DNA of 64,000 bases from Spinacia oleracea (GCF_020520425.1 NC_079488.1:5743747-5807746); one strand, 5' to 3'; positions 32,501 through 42,489 are shown, counted from the first letter of the stretch. Notes: generated by a model from the sequence alone, not told the origin. Numbers and translations: made by a program.

Positions 32501-33578
32501 AGTCAGTGACTTTGGTTTCATCAAGAACGCAGACGAATCTTGTGTATACAAGAAGGTCAGTGGGAGCAAAATTGCTTTCCTAGTATTATATGTCGACGAC
32601 ATATTGCTTATCGGAAATGACATTCCTATGTTGAACTCTGTCAAGATTTGGCTTGGGAAATGTTTTTCGATGAAGGATCTAGGAGAAGCACAGTACATAT
32701 TGGGCATCAAGATTTACAGAGATAGATCTAAAAGGATGATTGGACTTAGTCAAAGCACTTATATCAATAAGGTGCTTGATAGGTTCAAGATGGCGGACTC
32801 CAAGCGAGGCTACCTACCCATGTCTCATGGAATGACTCTAAGCAAGACTCAGTGCCCAAAAACACTTGATGAGCGTAGACGAATGAATGGGATTCCATAT
32901 GCATCATTGATTGGTTCAATAATGTATGCTATGATATGTACACGCCCGGATGTTGCGTACGCACTCAGTGCTACGAGCAGATACCAGTCAGACCCAGGAG
33001 AGGCGCATTGTACTGCTGCCAAGAACATTCTGAAGTACCTGAAAAGGCACAAAGATGACTTCCTGGTCTATGGTGGAGATGATGAATTAATTGTTAAAGG
33101 CTATACGGACGCAAGTTTCCAAACCGACAAAGATGATTTCAGATCACAGTCTGGGTTTGTCTTCTGCCTCAACGGAGGAGCAGTAAGCTGGAAAAGTGCT
33201 AAGCAAAGCACCATTGCGGATTCTACAACTGAAGCGGAGTACATTGCTGCACATGAAGCAGCAAAGGAAGCTATATGGCTAAGGAAGTTCATAGGAGAAC
33301 TTGGTGTAGTCCCCTCCATTAAAGGACCAATAGCCCTGTATTGTGATAATAACGGAGCTATTGCACAGGCAAAAGAGCCTAGACACCACCAGAGAGTCAA
33401 GCATGTACTTCGTAGATTTCACCTTCTACGAGAGTTCGTTGAAAGAAAAGAAGTCGAGATAAGCAAAATTGGAACTGATGACAACATATCAGATCCATTA
33501 ACTAAACCTCTGCCGCAAGCGAAGCACAACTCGCACACTGCAGCTATGGGAATCAAGCATATTGGAGAATGGCTTTGA
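29592..33578 (+). CDS. gag-pol: Copia gag-pol polyprotein, intact
   Basis: The product (1328 residues from the ATG at 29592) supplies all proteins for copia replication. I chose this ATG, in context TAATATGGC, over the in-frame one 14 codons earlier. The order is gag, a CCHC zinc knuckle (258-271, CLYCDGIGHYKREC), protease (D305 in LDTGCGSH), integrase with an HHCC finger (from H440) and a D501-D564-E600 catalytic triad with 35-residue spacing, reverse transcriptase with YVDD near 1000-1003, and RNase H (DASFQTD, TTEAEYIA, YCDNNGAI) to the end. Integrase before RT is the copia order. No stop or frameshift is present. Replication takes place in cytoplasmic particles, and integration in the nucleus. 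Confidence 0.97.
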   Translation: MANNNQNIIMGSELMVKLNLTNFLEWEAKLVEIVKLNGLEYVLSHPMPSYYARDMTPERFYAWDADLKKVMSLMLNNIPDDWARRFVAYEPFTLIKNLRDICRGSTEDRDLNVHELIESMSGLKVSSPNRCYRMEVQETHVQLLRTKQRVGVPLRFHVDLMCSYFDRLSLLGTPISERMAVSVLLNSLHSGFGRFKQQYLSEPREETVAEFIHLVRKAEIVLDCEAKDLLKARKRPFKKGGKSKGNAKSKQDKSTSSCLYCDGIGHYKRECPKLKEDQKNGTVVPSSGIFVIDCILANSTSWVLDTGCGSHLCSNPQGLRRSRKLSKGEVDLRVGNGARIAALAVGTYYLSLPSGLVLELEECFHVPSLTKNIISVSCLDAKGFSFIIKDNSCSFYFKEMFYGSARLVNGLYLLDHDKQVYNINTKKAKKDDSDLTYLWHCRLGHINLKRLERLQKEGILEPFDLEDYGKCESCLLGKMTKQPFSKVGERANELLGLIHTDVCGPMSTNARGGFSYFITFTDDFSRYGYVYLMKHKSESFDKFKEFQSEVENQLGKKIKALRSDRGGEYLSYEFDDHLKECGILSELTPPGTPQWNGVSERRNRTLLDMVRSMMGQAELPLEFWGHALNTAALTINRAPSKAVEKTPYELWFGKPPNVSFLKIWGCEVYVKRLISDKLHPKSDKCILVGYPKETKGYYFYNTSENKVFVARDGVFLEKDHISKMTSGRKVDLEEIRVEQQTLENAQDDIQDETQRSLEESGENHGQSRNVTPRRSQRYRSQPERYLGILTNESYDVLLLESDEPATYKQAMTSPSSKQWQEAMQSELDSMSENQVWDLVDLPDGYQAIGSKWVFKLKKDKDGKLEVFKARLVAKGYRQVHGVDYDETFSPVAMLKSIRIMLAIAAYYDYEIWQMDVKTAFLNGVLTETVFMTQPEGFEDPKNAKKVCKLKKSIYGLKQASRSWNIRFDEAVSDFGFIKNADESCVYKKVSGSKIAFLVLYVDDILLIGNDIPMLNSVKIWLGKCFSMKDLGEAQYILGIKIYRDRSKRMIGLSQSTYINKVLDRFKMADSKRGYLPMSHGMTLSKTQCPKTLDERRRMNGIPYASLIGSIMYAMICTRPDVAYALSATSRYQSDPGEAHCTAAKNILKYLKRHKDDFLVYGGDDELIVKGYTDASFQTDKDDFRSQSGFVFCLNGGAVSWKSAKQSTIADSTTEAEYIAAHEAAKEAIWLRKFIGELGVVPSIKGPIALYCDNNGAIAQAKEPRHHQRVKHVLRRFHLLREFVERKEVEISKIGTDDNISDPLTKPLPQAKHNSHTAAMGIKHIGEWL

Positions 33579-34442
33579 TGTCTCTGTTTAATGTTTTAAA
33601 GTTTTAGAGTTTAAATCTTTGTAAAACATTATTGGTTAATCATTCACAATAAATGAAAGAAATTCATTTTTCCATTTAATTTGTGGTTTATTAAATGATG
33701 AGTCCCTTCAATTTGACGATATATTCAAGATAGACTGTCAGGACCAGTCCTGTGACTAAGAAATGTCTATCAAGTGAACTTGAATGTCAAAGGTTGAAAA
33801 TGGTCCCTAATCGGAGTTTTCTATAAAATTGGACGCATAGAAAACGTTAGACGATTAGAATGCAAGATGACTAGTAGTTCTGTTTCTTGAACTATGTGGA
33901 CATGGCAATGTCATAATCATTTGCATAGATACTTACTTTGGGAAGACTAGTATCGGACAAGACCTATGAAACTTTACTGTAAGAGATGAAAGTCTGTCAT
34001 AAGTAAATTTCATTAAATTATTAGACACTAAATCCTCAATACCTGAGTGATTTGAGATTACTTGTTTGAGAACTGGTTGCTTTGACGTTGACCAACCGTC
34101 GCACCGTAAAAGGAGGCTATAAAGGAAACGCTCAGGTAATCACCTATCAAACGAAGTCTAATCTCAAGATCGCAAGATTGGGATTGTCCTCCCATAAATC
34201 GGGATGAGATGCTTAAAAGTTGTACAAGGCCACTCGGAGAGCTAGAAACTGTGAAATGCATGGCCGTGCTCGGATGAATCATAGGCTATGATTATCTGTT
34301 TATTTGATCAGTTGAACTCTGAAACCGAGGAACACCTCTGGACATAATAAGGATGACAACTCTTACCTTATGTTCAAGAGCAAGCATCGAGCGACAAAGG
34401 AATTAGGAAATGCACACTTGTCCCTAAGGACAAGTGGGAGAC
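33579..34442 (+). other. 3' untranslated region of copia B
   Basis: About 860 bp without a supported ORF lie between pol and the 3' LTR. They end in the purine-rich AAGGACAAGTGGGAG (34427-34441), the probable polypurine tract that primes plus-strand synthesis. Confidence 0.7.
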
Positions 34443-35825
34443 TGAAGGAAATAATGCCCTTGGTCCAAGTATGCATTCTATGTTAAGTCTAATAAATGCG
34501 GTTCAGTATTAATTAACAAGTTAATAATTCAGTGAGATCAAGTGAGCTGAATGCCTAGCTAGAGGCCGCTTCAGTTCAAGTGGAATTAATGATATTAATC
34601 CACAGCTTACTCTTGACTGAACCCGTAGGGTCACACAAATAGTACGTAAACGGATCAAGTATTTAATGGCATTAAATACTCCATCTATGAATATTCGGAA
34701 CCGACGGATCTTGGTTTCAGTGGGAGCTAAGATCGTCACAGGCAAGAAATGAATACTCCGGAAACGATGATATTGCCGGAAGCGGAAATATGGATCGTAT
34801 CGGAAATATGAATATTATCCAAGTCGTAGATGTTGCCGGAAACGGAAACATGGTACGTATCGGAAAATATTATTGGAAATGGAAATATTACCAGAATCGG
34901 AAATATTACCGGAAACGGAAATATTGTCAGAATCGGAAATATTGCCGGAATCGGAAAATAATTCCGGAAACGGAAATATTAAATATTTGTTCGAAACGGA
35001 AATTAATTCCGGAATCGGAAATATTAAATATTGTTCGTATCGGAAATAGATTCCGGAAATGGAAATTTAATCGGAAGCGTATCGTACGAATTAGCATCGG
35101 ACGAGGCTTGCCGGACGAAGGCCCAGCACGAAGCCGGGGCCATCGCCCAGCAAGCATGCGCGCCACAAGCCCAGCCAAGGCAGCGCCCAGGCCTACCGCA
35201 AGGCAGGCCCAGCGCGCGCCAAGGGCCACGGCTGCGTGGACCGTGCTGCGCGGGCTGCTGCTCGCACGCGCATGGGCAGCCCTTGTGGCTGCCGTGTGTG
35301 TGTGAGTTTGTGCTCATGCGTGATTCTTGAATCTACAAGAGTCAGTGTATGATTAAGTTTCTATTCCTAATTGGATAAATTAATTAAATAGAATTCATGT
35401 AGGATTCTAATTCCAATTAATTCGCATCCTACTAGGATTACGATTCCTTTTCCATAACTCTATAAATAAAGGCCTAAGGGTCATAATTTATACACAAGTT
35501 TCAAAGTATTCAAAAGTGAGTTTTTGAGAGAAAATCAAACACACATCTTGCTCAAAAGTGCCGAAATTTTCTAGTACCTTAAGGGCGATTCTAGTTGGTC
35601 AATCTTAAGGCGGATCCGGACGTGTTGTGGACTATCTACGGAGGGACGACACTTGGAGTCCTAAAAGACTTGTTCTTGTTCGGTTCGGGCGCAGCTAGGG
35701 AGGGCACGCAACAAAGAGTATGCATCTAAATTATGCTATATGATTATGTGTAAATAATATGTTGTCCTGGGTTAATGGTTGTTTCCGCATGATCTATGTA
35801 ATGTCATATGTATCATAACCTAACA
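34443..35825 (+). repeat. 3' LTR of copia B
   Basis: Same length as the 5' LTR. Differences seen: TGAAGG for TGAAAG at the start, GTGGACC for GTGGGCC, GATTCTTG for GATTCCTG, and GTGTTGTGG for GTGCTGTGG. Confidence 0.96.
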
Positions 35826-35830
35826 GCTGA

Positions 35831-35945
35831 TAGTAGCCTTGCTGACCTACTTTAAGGGTTTGAATCACGATTTTTGATTATACATTACCCCGAGTCAGCA
35901 AACTGATAGTAGCCTTGCTGACCTACTTTAAGGGTTTGATTCTTC
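35831..35945. repeat. Hairpin tandem array of the gypsy element, part 2
   Basis: This is the remainder of the unit cut by copia B plus one further unit (start 35888), with the same GTCAGCAAG/CTTGCTGAC stem. Joining at GCTGA restores the 76-bp spacing exactly. The array stops about 80 bp from the end of gag-pol. Confidence 0.93.
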
Positions 35946-36022
35946 TGCTTTGAATTCCTCGACTTTCTTTCATTTCATGGACCATAACAGGCCTGGCTCA
36001 ATCGGCCTTTTTGGGTTAGTGA

Positions 36023-39000
36023 CTACACATAAAACTTTCTAAGGACGCTGGCGTTCCATGAATTTTTTAGCGCTGTTCCACCCATATCCATCAGCCTAAA
36101 AGCTCCTGGTACGATTTCTTCCCATATCTGATAAGGCCCCTCCCAGTTTGGGGTTAACTTTCCTTGGACCTTTGCCTTGCCTGTAGCTGCAGTTCTGCGG
36201 AGCACCAGGTCTCCTACTTCAAGTTGTCTGTGTTTTACTCTTTTGTTGTAGGCATTACTTATGCGCTGCTTGTAAGCCGCCGATCTGATTTCTGCTCTGA
36301 GTCTGATCTCTGGTAGAAGATCCAGCTCCTGCTTTAACAGTTTACTGTTCTTGTTTTCTTCATAATGCTGGATCCTGAATGTAGGTAACCCTACTTCTGC
36401 TGGTATCACTGCTTCTGATCCGAAACATAGACGGAATGGGCTCTCTCCCGTTGCTTCCTTAACGGTGGTTCTATTTCCCCAAAGTATCTCTGGAACAATA
36501 TCGGCCCAACCGGCCTTATAGTCGTCTAGCTTCTTTCTCATTGCTGCCAGTATCTGCTTATTGGCAGCTTCTGCCTGTCCATTGCTTTGGGGATGACAAA
36601 CAGAAGAGTAGGCAAACTTGACCTTGTACATACTCAAGAAACTTTGAACTGGCGAGCAATCAAACTGTACCCCATGGTCCATCACGATTGCCATCGGTAA
36701 TCCGAACCTGGTGATTATATTTTTCCATATGAACTTTTTGACCTGATTTGCAGTTATCTTTGCCACCGGTTCTGCTTCTATCCATTTGGTGAAATAATCG
36801 ACTGCCACTATCAGAAATTTTCTTCCACCGGATGCCGTTGTGAATGGTCCCAGAATGTCCATTCCCCACTGGGCGAACGGTATTGGATTTAGGATTGGCA
36901 TGAGATCGTTTGCAGGACGATTGATGACTGCTGAAAAAACTTGACATTTTTCACATTTCTTGACGTACTCCTGTGCGTCTGTTAGCATTGTCGGCCAGTA
37001 GTATCCTTGCCTTTGGCATTTCAGTGCAAGGGTTTTTCCTCCCTGATGATTTCCACACACTCCTTCATGTATTTCTTCTATCAGTCGTGCCGATTCGTAT
37101 GCTGATATGCATCGTAACAGAGGCAAGCTAAAACCCCGTTTGTAGAGTTGGCCTCTGATGATTACAAACCAGCATGAGTTTCTAATCAACCTTCTTGCTT
37201 CCGTTTTTTCTGCAGGCAGTGTTCCATCTCTCTTGTATGCCCACAAGGTGTCATACCATTCAGGTTGGCTCGTGATTACCATGACCTCTTTTCCCAATAC
37301 TTCAGTGCTCCTTCGATGCATGACTTCCATCATTACTGATTTTACCAGAGCACTTGAGCTGGCCAGTTTTGACAGGGAGTCTGCCAGCATGTTCTCTGAT
37401 CGGGGTACTAATTTTATTTCGAAGCTTTCCAACTGTGCCACTGACTGTTTAAGCTTTTCGGCGTATCGTTTCATGGATTCTTCCTTCGTTTCATATTCTC
37501 CTGAGAACTGGTTTGCAACCAGCTGTGAGTCGGTTGTGAGCATGAGCCTACGAGCACCAGCTGCCGTGCAGATCTGTATGCCAGCGATTGCGGCTTCGTA
37601 TTCTGCCTCGTTGTTTGATGCCTGGAAAGAGAACTTAATAGCATACTCGAACTGGTCTCCTTCTGGTGAGGTAACTATTACCCCTGCTCCTGCCCCTGAT
37701 TTGGTGACCGAGCCGTCTACTGCTACTTCCCATATTCCTTCCTTTATTTCCTCCTCCTGGTATGATGCTTCGACTATGAAGTCAGACAGTGCTTGGGCTT
37801 TTATAGCCATTCTGGGCCGATACTCCATGTGAAACTCTGATAGTTCAATCGCCCATTTTAGGAGTCTGCCTGATGTGTCCATTTTTTGCATTGCTTTTTC
37901 CAGCGGGTAGTTTGTGAGGACTTGGATCCCGTGTGCATCAAAGTAAGGTCTCAGCTTTCTGGCTGCAATCAGTACTGCCAACCCCAACTTTTCTATCAAG
38001 GAGTACCTCGTTTCTGCTTCTTGCAGGATGTGGCTGACAAAGTACACCGGTATCTGTGTTTTATCTTTCTCTATGATCAGAACTGCTGCTACTGTGTGTT
38101 GAGAAGCAGATATGTATAGCTGCAGCGTGTCCCCTTCCTCTGGTCGGGCTATTGTGGGTAGGACTTGCAGGTGCCGTTTTACTGCCTCAAAGGCTGCTTT
38201 TTCTGTTTCTCCCCACTTGAATTTCTTGTTTTGCTTTAACACGTTGAAAAAGGGCAACGACCTGTCTGCTGATTTGCTGATGAACCGGGTCAATGCGGCC
38301 ATTCTTCCTGTTAACTTTTGCACGTCCTTTATGCAACCGGGTTCTGGTAGATTCATAATTGCATCTACCTTATCTGGATTGGCATCGATCCCCCTTTCGC
38401 TTACTAGGAAACCCAGGAACTTTCCTGATCGGACCCCGAATACACATTTCTTGGGGTTTAACTTCATCCTGAACCTCCTCAGAGTTTCGAAAGTTTCTCT
38501 CAAATCGTCAATGTGGTCGCTGGCCAATCGGCTTTTTACTATTGAGTCATCCACATATACTTCTATGTTCCTCCCTTTCTGGGAAGCAAATACCCTGTCC
38601 ACCAACTTCTGGTAGGTTGCTCCTGCATTCTTCAGCCCAAATGGCATAGCCTTATAGCTGTATACCCCTGAATCTGTGATGAAGGCGGCCTTCTTTCTAT
38701 CGGCTTTACACAAGCTGATTTGGTGATACCCTGAGAAGGCATCCAGGAAACTCAAAAGAGCGTGGCCACTTGTTGAATCTACCAGTCTATCGATCCGTGG
38801 CAATGGATAGCAGTCCTTGGGGCACGCCCCATTCAGATTGGTAAAATCTACGCACATTCGCCAACTGCCATTTGACTTTTTTACCATGACTACGTTGGCC
38901 AACCATTCGGGGTAGTCACAAACTTCTATGAACCCTGCTTCCAGCAGTTTTTCCACTTCTTCTTTTATTGCAGCATTTTTTTCACTGGAGAAATTTCTCT

Positions 39001-41764
39001 TCTTTTGCTTTACCGGCCTGACTGACTTGTCTACATTCAGACGATGCACTATGATGTCTGGGCTGATACCGGGCATTTCATCTGCAGAGAAGGCAAAGAC
39101 GTCTGCATTTTCTCGTAACAGGCCGATGAGATTGACCTGCTGATCTGCCTCCATATCGGCACCTATTCGTACCGTTCTTTCTGGAACTCCTTCTACCAAT
39201 TCAATTTCCCGAGTTTCTCCATCTGCCGCCGGCCTTGGGATGCAAACCGGCCTTTCATCAAAATTTTCCATGCTCAGATCCCCTCTCTTTCTTTTGGTTG
39301 GCATGTTTGCTTCTCGGGTAAGGTTGGTTTTCGGCACCATTCTTCCTGGTGCCTTTATCGCTGTCAGATAACACGATCTGGCAGTCTCCTGACTGCCATG
39401 TACCCTTTCTGTTCTTTCCAGATTTGAGAGATATATCATGGTCAAATGATATGTGGACACCACCGCCTGTGCGTCATGAATGAATGGTCGACCAATTATT
39501 ACGTTATACGCTGCTGGTACTTTTATCACCAAAAAGTCGACCATTAAGTCCCTGGTTGATGATCCTCTACCTACTTGAACCGGTAGACGGATACTGCCTT
39601 CTGGATAGACGCTGGCTCCAGAGAATCCGATAACGGGATAGCTCACCCTTGCTAACTCTCCGTGATCTATGTTCAGCTGGGTGAAAGCTTCCCAGAATAT
39701 GATGTTCGCAGAGCTGCCTCCATCAATCAGGCATCTCTTGACGGGGAAGTTTGCTATCTCGAGTTCCAATACCAGCGGGTCATCATGGGGATATATAATG
39801 CCGCGACAATCGTCCGAGGTGAACGTGATGACCGGTAGGGGGATTGGTTCCGGCCATTTCCTTGCGCTATGGTAACTCACCAAATGCCTGTGCTCCTCTA
39901 GATTTCTTATTGCCCCGCTGACTGTACCTCCATGCACGGGCCCTCCAGAGATCACCCAAACCGTGGGTCTCTTTCCCCTATCGGCCCCATCTTTGCCTGT
40001 TTCCGGTAATGACCGGATTTCTTGCCGGGATGGTGGTGCCTGTTCAATCCTACCAGTGGGTTGTGCATACCCTGGCTGAGTAGGTGTATATGGGGCATGA
40101 CTATGCGAACTGCCCTGCCTGTTATTTCCTCCCTGGCCTTCCTGTCGAACCCTGTACTGGGATAGGTATCCCCTTCTTACCAGCTCTTCGATGTTATCCT
40201 TGAGCTCTTTGCAATGCTCCGTGTAATGACCATGATCATTATGAAAAGCACAAAAGTTCTTATTGTTACCTGGGGCATCCATCGGTAACGGTTTTCTCCA
40301 CGCTGCTGATTTATTTACTGCGTAGATCGTGGCTCTGGCGGTGTTCAGGGGAGTGTACACCTGGTAAGCCCCTATCGGCTGTTGTCTATTCGGATATCCC
40401 CCTCTTTGCTGATGGCCCTCCTTTCTACCGTTATCTTTCCGGTAATTGTGTTGCTGTATGGGAACATGATCCTTCTTGGCCGATTGTACTGCCTGATTTC
40501 CCCCCATGGGTGATATTAGCATCAGCTCATCACTCCTGATATACTCATTTGCTTTTCTCAAGGCCTCCCCCAGCGAGGTAAATGATTTTCTTCCCAGGTA
40601 CCTTTTGAACTCGCATTCCTGCATCCCTCTCAACAGAGCCAAGACGGCTATTTCTTGCTGTAAATCTGGTATTGTGATGGATTCGTTGTTAAAACGAGTA
40701 AGGTATTCTCTCAGCGGCTCTTTCGGCCTTTGTGAGATTGACATCAGTTCTCCAGATGTTTTCTTTCGTTCAACCTTGCTAATGAACCGCCTCACAAAGT
40801 CCTCTTGAATCTGCCGAAAACTGAATATCGATCCGGCCGGCAACTTCTTATACCAATCGGCTGCCACCCCTGATAATGTGGTTTGGAACACTTTGCACCA
40901 CATGGCATCTGAGTCAGAATACAGCATCATGTGTTGTTCGAAAGCGGTGGAGTGATTTTCGGGGTCTGTGGTTCCGTTGTATTTGCACGTCGGCATCTTT
41001 ACTTTCTCCATAGGTTGCTCCAGTATACCCCTGCAGAGTGGGGAGTCTTTGGGGTGTATGGTTCGCCTCATCGGCTCCTGATGAGGTAGATATCCTTCAT
41101 ATCTATTCCAACCTGGTTGTGGAGACTGTACGATGTACTCTTCGTGATACGATGTCGATTCCCTACCAGCAGGAAACGACCCTTCTTGCTCTGACACCGA
41201 CTCTCGGCGTCTAGTGGACCTTTCTCTGCGCCGAGAGCTATGCCTTTTTCTTCTACCCGGATTTTCACTCTGTACAAGTATTGGTTCAGGTTGTGCTGGC
41301 AGTACCACTTCATGCTCTAGGGTTTCGTAGAGATTTCTAACCGGCATCGCACCCGGGCGATTGCCGGTAACCACGATCTGATTTCCCTCTATCCTCCTTG
41401 AGGACAGTTCAGCCATTGCTTTCATGACGGCCGACGCCGTCAGCAGCTGTTGTGGTGTGAACCTTTGGGACAACGCCGAGAGGTTGCTCTGAATCTGTGG
41501 GGGTGATGGGGAATCCTGTGCCCTTTCTTCCATGGACGTTTCGTCCTCTATGATCACGTCGTTCGGGTCTTCAAAACCTGGGGGGGCAATGCTTATCTGT
41601 GACTTGAGTGTTTTTGGGGGAGGATCGGTAAGTGGTGTGACTTGGCTGGTTGAGACAGGTAAGAGAGAAGGTTTGACTGCGGGTTGTGCTACTGATGTTG
41701 GTGTGATCACTGCTGATTGTGGGAGATTGTTGTTTTTTCTAGGTTTTTTGTTGTTGGTATCCAT
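36023..41764 (-). CDS. gag-pol: Tat-type gypsy gag-pol polyprotein, intact
   Basis: The product has 1913 residues from the ATG at 41764. The frame stays open upstream into the LTR, but that part precedes the PBS, so the first in-frame ATG after the PBS is the better start. The order is a retrotransposon gag domain (about 290-420), a variant zinc knuckle (C-H-H-C, CAFHNDHGHYTEHC near 505), protease (LIDGGSS near 680), reverse transcriptase with YVDD near 1071, its own RNase H, a second archaeal-type RNase H (VDGS, NEAEYEA, TDSQLV, ADSLSKL; about 1347-1480), and integrase with an HHCC finger and D (about 1636)-D1696-E1732, 35 residues apart. The dual RNase H is the mark of the Tat group. No stop or frameshift is present. 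Confidence 0.97.
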   Translation of the reverse strand: MDTNNKKPRKNNNLPQSAVITPTSVAQPAVKPSLLPVSTSQVTPLTDPPPKTLKSQISIAPPGFEDPNDVIIEDETSMEERAQDSPSPPQIQSNLSALSQRFTPQQLLTASAVMKAMAELSSRRIEGNQIVVTGNRPGAMPVRNLYETLEHEVVLPAQPEPILVQSENPGRRKRHSSRRRERSTRRRESVSEQEGSFPAGRESTSYHEEYIVQSPQPGWNRYEGYLPHQEPMRRTIHPKDSPLCRGILEQPMEKVKMPTCKYNGTTDPENHSTAFEQHMMLYSDSDAMWCKVFQTTLSGVAADWYKKLPAGSIFSFRQIQEDFVRRFISKVERKKTSGELMSISQRPKEPLREYLTRFNNESITIPDLQQEIAVLALLRGMQECEFKRYLGRKSFTSLGEALRKANEYIRSDELMLISPMGGNQAVQSAKKDHVPIQQHNYRKDNGRKEGHQQRGGYPNRQQPIGAYQVYTPLNTARATIYAVNKSAAWRKPLPMDAPGNNKNFCAFHNDHGHYTEHCKELKDNIEELVRRGYLSQYRVRQEGQGGNNRQGSSHSHAPYTPTQPGYAQPTGRIEQAPPSRQEIRSLPETGKDGADRGKRPTVWVISGGPVHGGTVSGAIRNLEEHRHLVSYHSARKWPEPIPLPVITFTSDDCRGIIYPHDDPLVLELEIANFPVKRCLIDGGSSANIIFWEAFTQLNIDHGELARVSYPVIGFSGASVYPEGSIRLPVQVGRGSSTRDLMVDFLVIKVPAAYNVIIGRPFIHDAQAVVSTYHLTMIYLSNLERTERVHGSQETARSCYLTAIKAPGRMVPKTNLTREANMPTKRKRGDLSMENFDERPVCIPRPAADGETREIELVEGVPERTVRIGADMEADQQVNLIGLLRENADVFAFSADEMPGISPDIIVHRLNVDKSVRPVKQKKRNFSSEKNAAIKEEVEKLLEAGFIEVCDYPEWLANVVMVKKSNGSWRMCVDFTNLNGACPKDCYPLPRIDRLVDSTSGHALLSFLDAFSGYHQISLCKADRKKAAFITDSGVYSYKAMPFGLKNAGATYQKLVDRVFASQKGRNIEVYVDDSIVKSRLASDHIDDLRETFETLRRFRMKLNPKKCVFGVRSGKFLGFLVSERGIDANPDKVDAIMNLPEPGCIKDVQKLTGRMAALTRFISKSADRSLPFFNVLKQNKKFKWGETEKAAFEAVKRHLQVLPTIARPEEGDTLQLYISASQHTVAAVLIIEKDKTQIPVYFVSHILQEAETRYSLIEKLGLAVLIAARKLRPYFDAHGIQVLTNYPLEKAMQKMDTSGRLLKWAIELSEFHMEYRPRMAIKAQALSDFIVEASYQEEEIKEGIWEVAVDGSVTKSGAGAGVIVTSPEGDQFEYAIKFSFQASNNEAEYEAAIAGIQICTAAGARRLMLTTDSQLVANQFSGEYETKEESMKRYAEKLKQSVAQLESFEIKLVPRSENMLADSLSKLASSSALVKSVMMEVMHRRSTEVLGKEVMVITSQPEWYDTLWAYKRDGTLPAEKTEARRLIRNSCWFVIIRGQLYKRGFSLPLLRCISAYESARLIEEIHEGVCGNHQGGKTLALKCQRQGYYWPTMLTDAQEYVKKCEKCQVFSAVINRPANDLMPILNPIPFAQWGMDILGPFTTASGGRKFLIVAVDYFTKWIEAEPVAKITANQVKKFIWKNIITRFGLPMAIVMDHGVQFDCSPVQSFLSMYKVKFAYSSVCHPQSNGQAEAANKQILAAMRKKLDDYKAGWADIVPEILWGNRTTVKEATGESPFRLCFGSEAVIPAEVGLPTFRIQHYEENKNSKLLKQELDLLPEIRLRAEIRSAAYKQRISNAYNKRVKHRQLEVGDLVLRRTAATGKAKVQGKLTPNWEGPYQIWEEIVPGAFRLMDMGGTALKNSWNASVLRKFYV

Positions 41765-41796
41765 GATGGCTGATTTACTTGACAAGGTTGGGAAGT

Positions 41797-41815
41797 CCCC
41801 TCCTTCTAGCGCCAA
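41797..41815 (-). promoter_or_regulatory. Primer-binding site of the gypsy element
   Basis: Directly inside the 5' LTR the minus strand reads TTGGCGCTAGAAGGAGGGG. The TGGCGC start is typical of Tat-group primer sites. I cannot name the tRNA with certainty. Confidence 0.65.
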
Positions 41816-41816
41816 T

Positions 41817-42241
41817 TGTTCCGGTAGGATTTGGGAACGGTTGGAGATGTCTTGTTGGTCGAGTGCTGCTGTTATCCTGATGATATCCTGCGCAGATAAC
41901 AAAGATGAACTAGCCTCGAGGGTGATTCGAGGATCCCCCCTCCGATGCTAAAGTCAGGTATGATGAGTGATAAGTATTTTGGTTTTAGTGGAAATGATTG
42001 TGTTTGCGTACCTTTTGTCATAAATGAAGCCCATATATATATAGGCGCGGGTCGGGCGTACGGACAAATGGGTCCTACCCGATTGATAGCGACCCGTTGA
42101 CCTCTTGGTTTGGTCACGTGCCTCCTCCCTACCGGCTTGTAAGAGATGCTGGTAGGGAATAATAACTGCCGTTAAGGATTATTTGCTTTTATCCCTAACA
42201 GCTTGGCGATGCTACCAGCCAGCTGGTAGCATACCCGTACA
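41817..42241 (-). repeat. 5' LTR of the gypsy element
   Basis: It starts TGTACGGGTATG and ends CCGGAACA on the minus strand. A 10-bp inverted repeat, ATGCTACCAG/CTGGTAGCAT, lies near its start. A TATA-like run CTATATATATATGG is the complement of 42032-42045. The open frame of gag-pol reaches into this LTR, but the PBS and leader lie between, so those upstream codons are not expected to be translated. Confidence 0.93.
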
Positions 42242-42489
42242 ATAGGTAAGGCATGATTAGAGATCTTTGAGCAATGTTAGGTGATACAAGGGAGAAGCTA
42301 GCAATCCCATCTAACCGATGTGTAGCATGTGTTATGCGTCAAACAATGAGCAAAATAGTGAGAAGTATAATACAAGCAGTAAATTCAGCAGCTCGGAAAG
42401 ATGTAGAGAAATAACCTTGCATCAAGCCCTTCAATTTCAAATGTAAAAAAACTTAGTTGACAACTAACTCGGTCTTGATTTTGCAATAC

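Larger units (their letters stand above)
25348..35825 (+). mobile_element. Complete Ty1/copia element, copy B, recently inserted
   Basis: Both LTRs are 1383 bp (25348-26730, 34443-35825). I count four substitutions between them (about 0.3%). The target duplication GCTGA (25343-25347, 35826-35830) is perfect and lies inside a gypsy tandem repeat. It has a primer site, a long leader (26731-29591), one uninterrupted polyprotein ORF (29592-33578), an 860-bp 3' region and a polypurine tract. It looks autonomous. The long LTRs suggest a Tork/Angela- or Bianca-like copia lineage, but I cannot decide between them by eye. Confidence 0.97.
20019..42241 (-). mobile_element. Ty3/gypsy element of the Tat/Retand type, interrupted by copia B
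   Basis: The LTRs are 423 bp (20019-20441) and 425 bp (41817-42241) and differ by one substitution plus a 2-bp indel. A perfect 5-bp target duplication ATAGG (20014-20018, 42242-42246) frames them. Element order on the minus strand is 5' LTR, primer site, gag-pol, hairpin tandem array, antisense gene, 28-bp array, polypurine tract, 3' LTR. Without the 10.5 kb copia insertion it is about 11.7 kb. The second RNase H in pol and the extra ORF between pol and the 3' LTR place it in the Tat group, most like Retand. The near-identical LTRs show a recent insertion. Confidence 0.95.

Noticed and set aside
41765-41902. Upstream 46 codons of the gypsy gag-pol frame
   Set aside because: They lie in the LTR and across the primer-binding site, so the first ATG after the PBS at 41764 is the better start.
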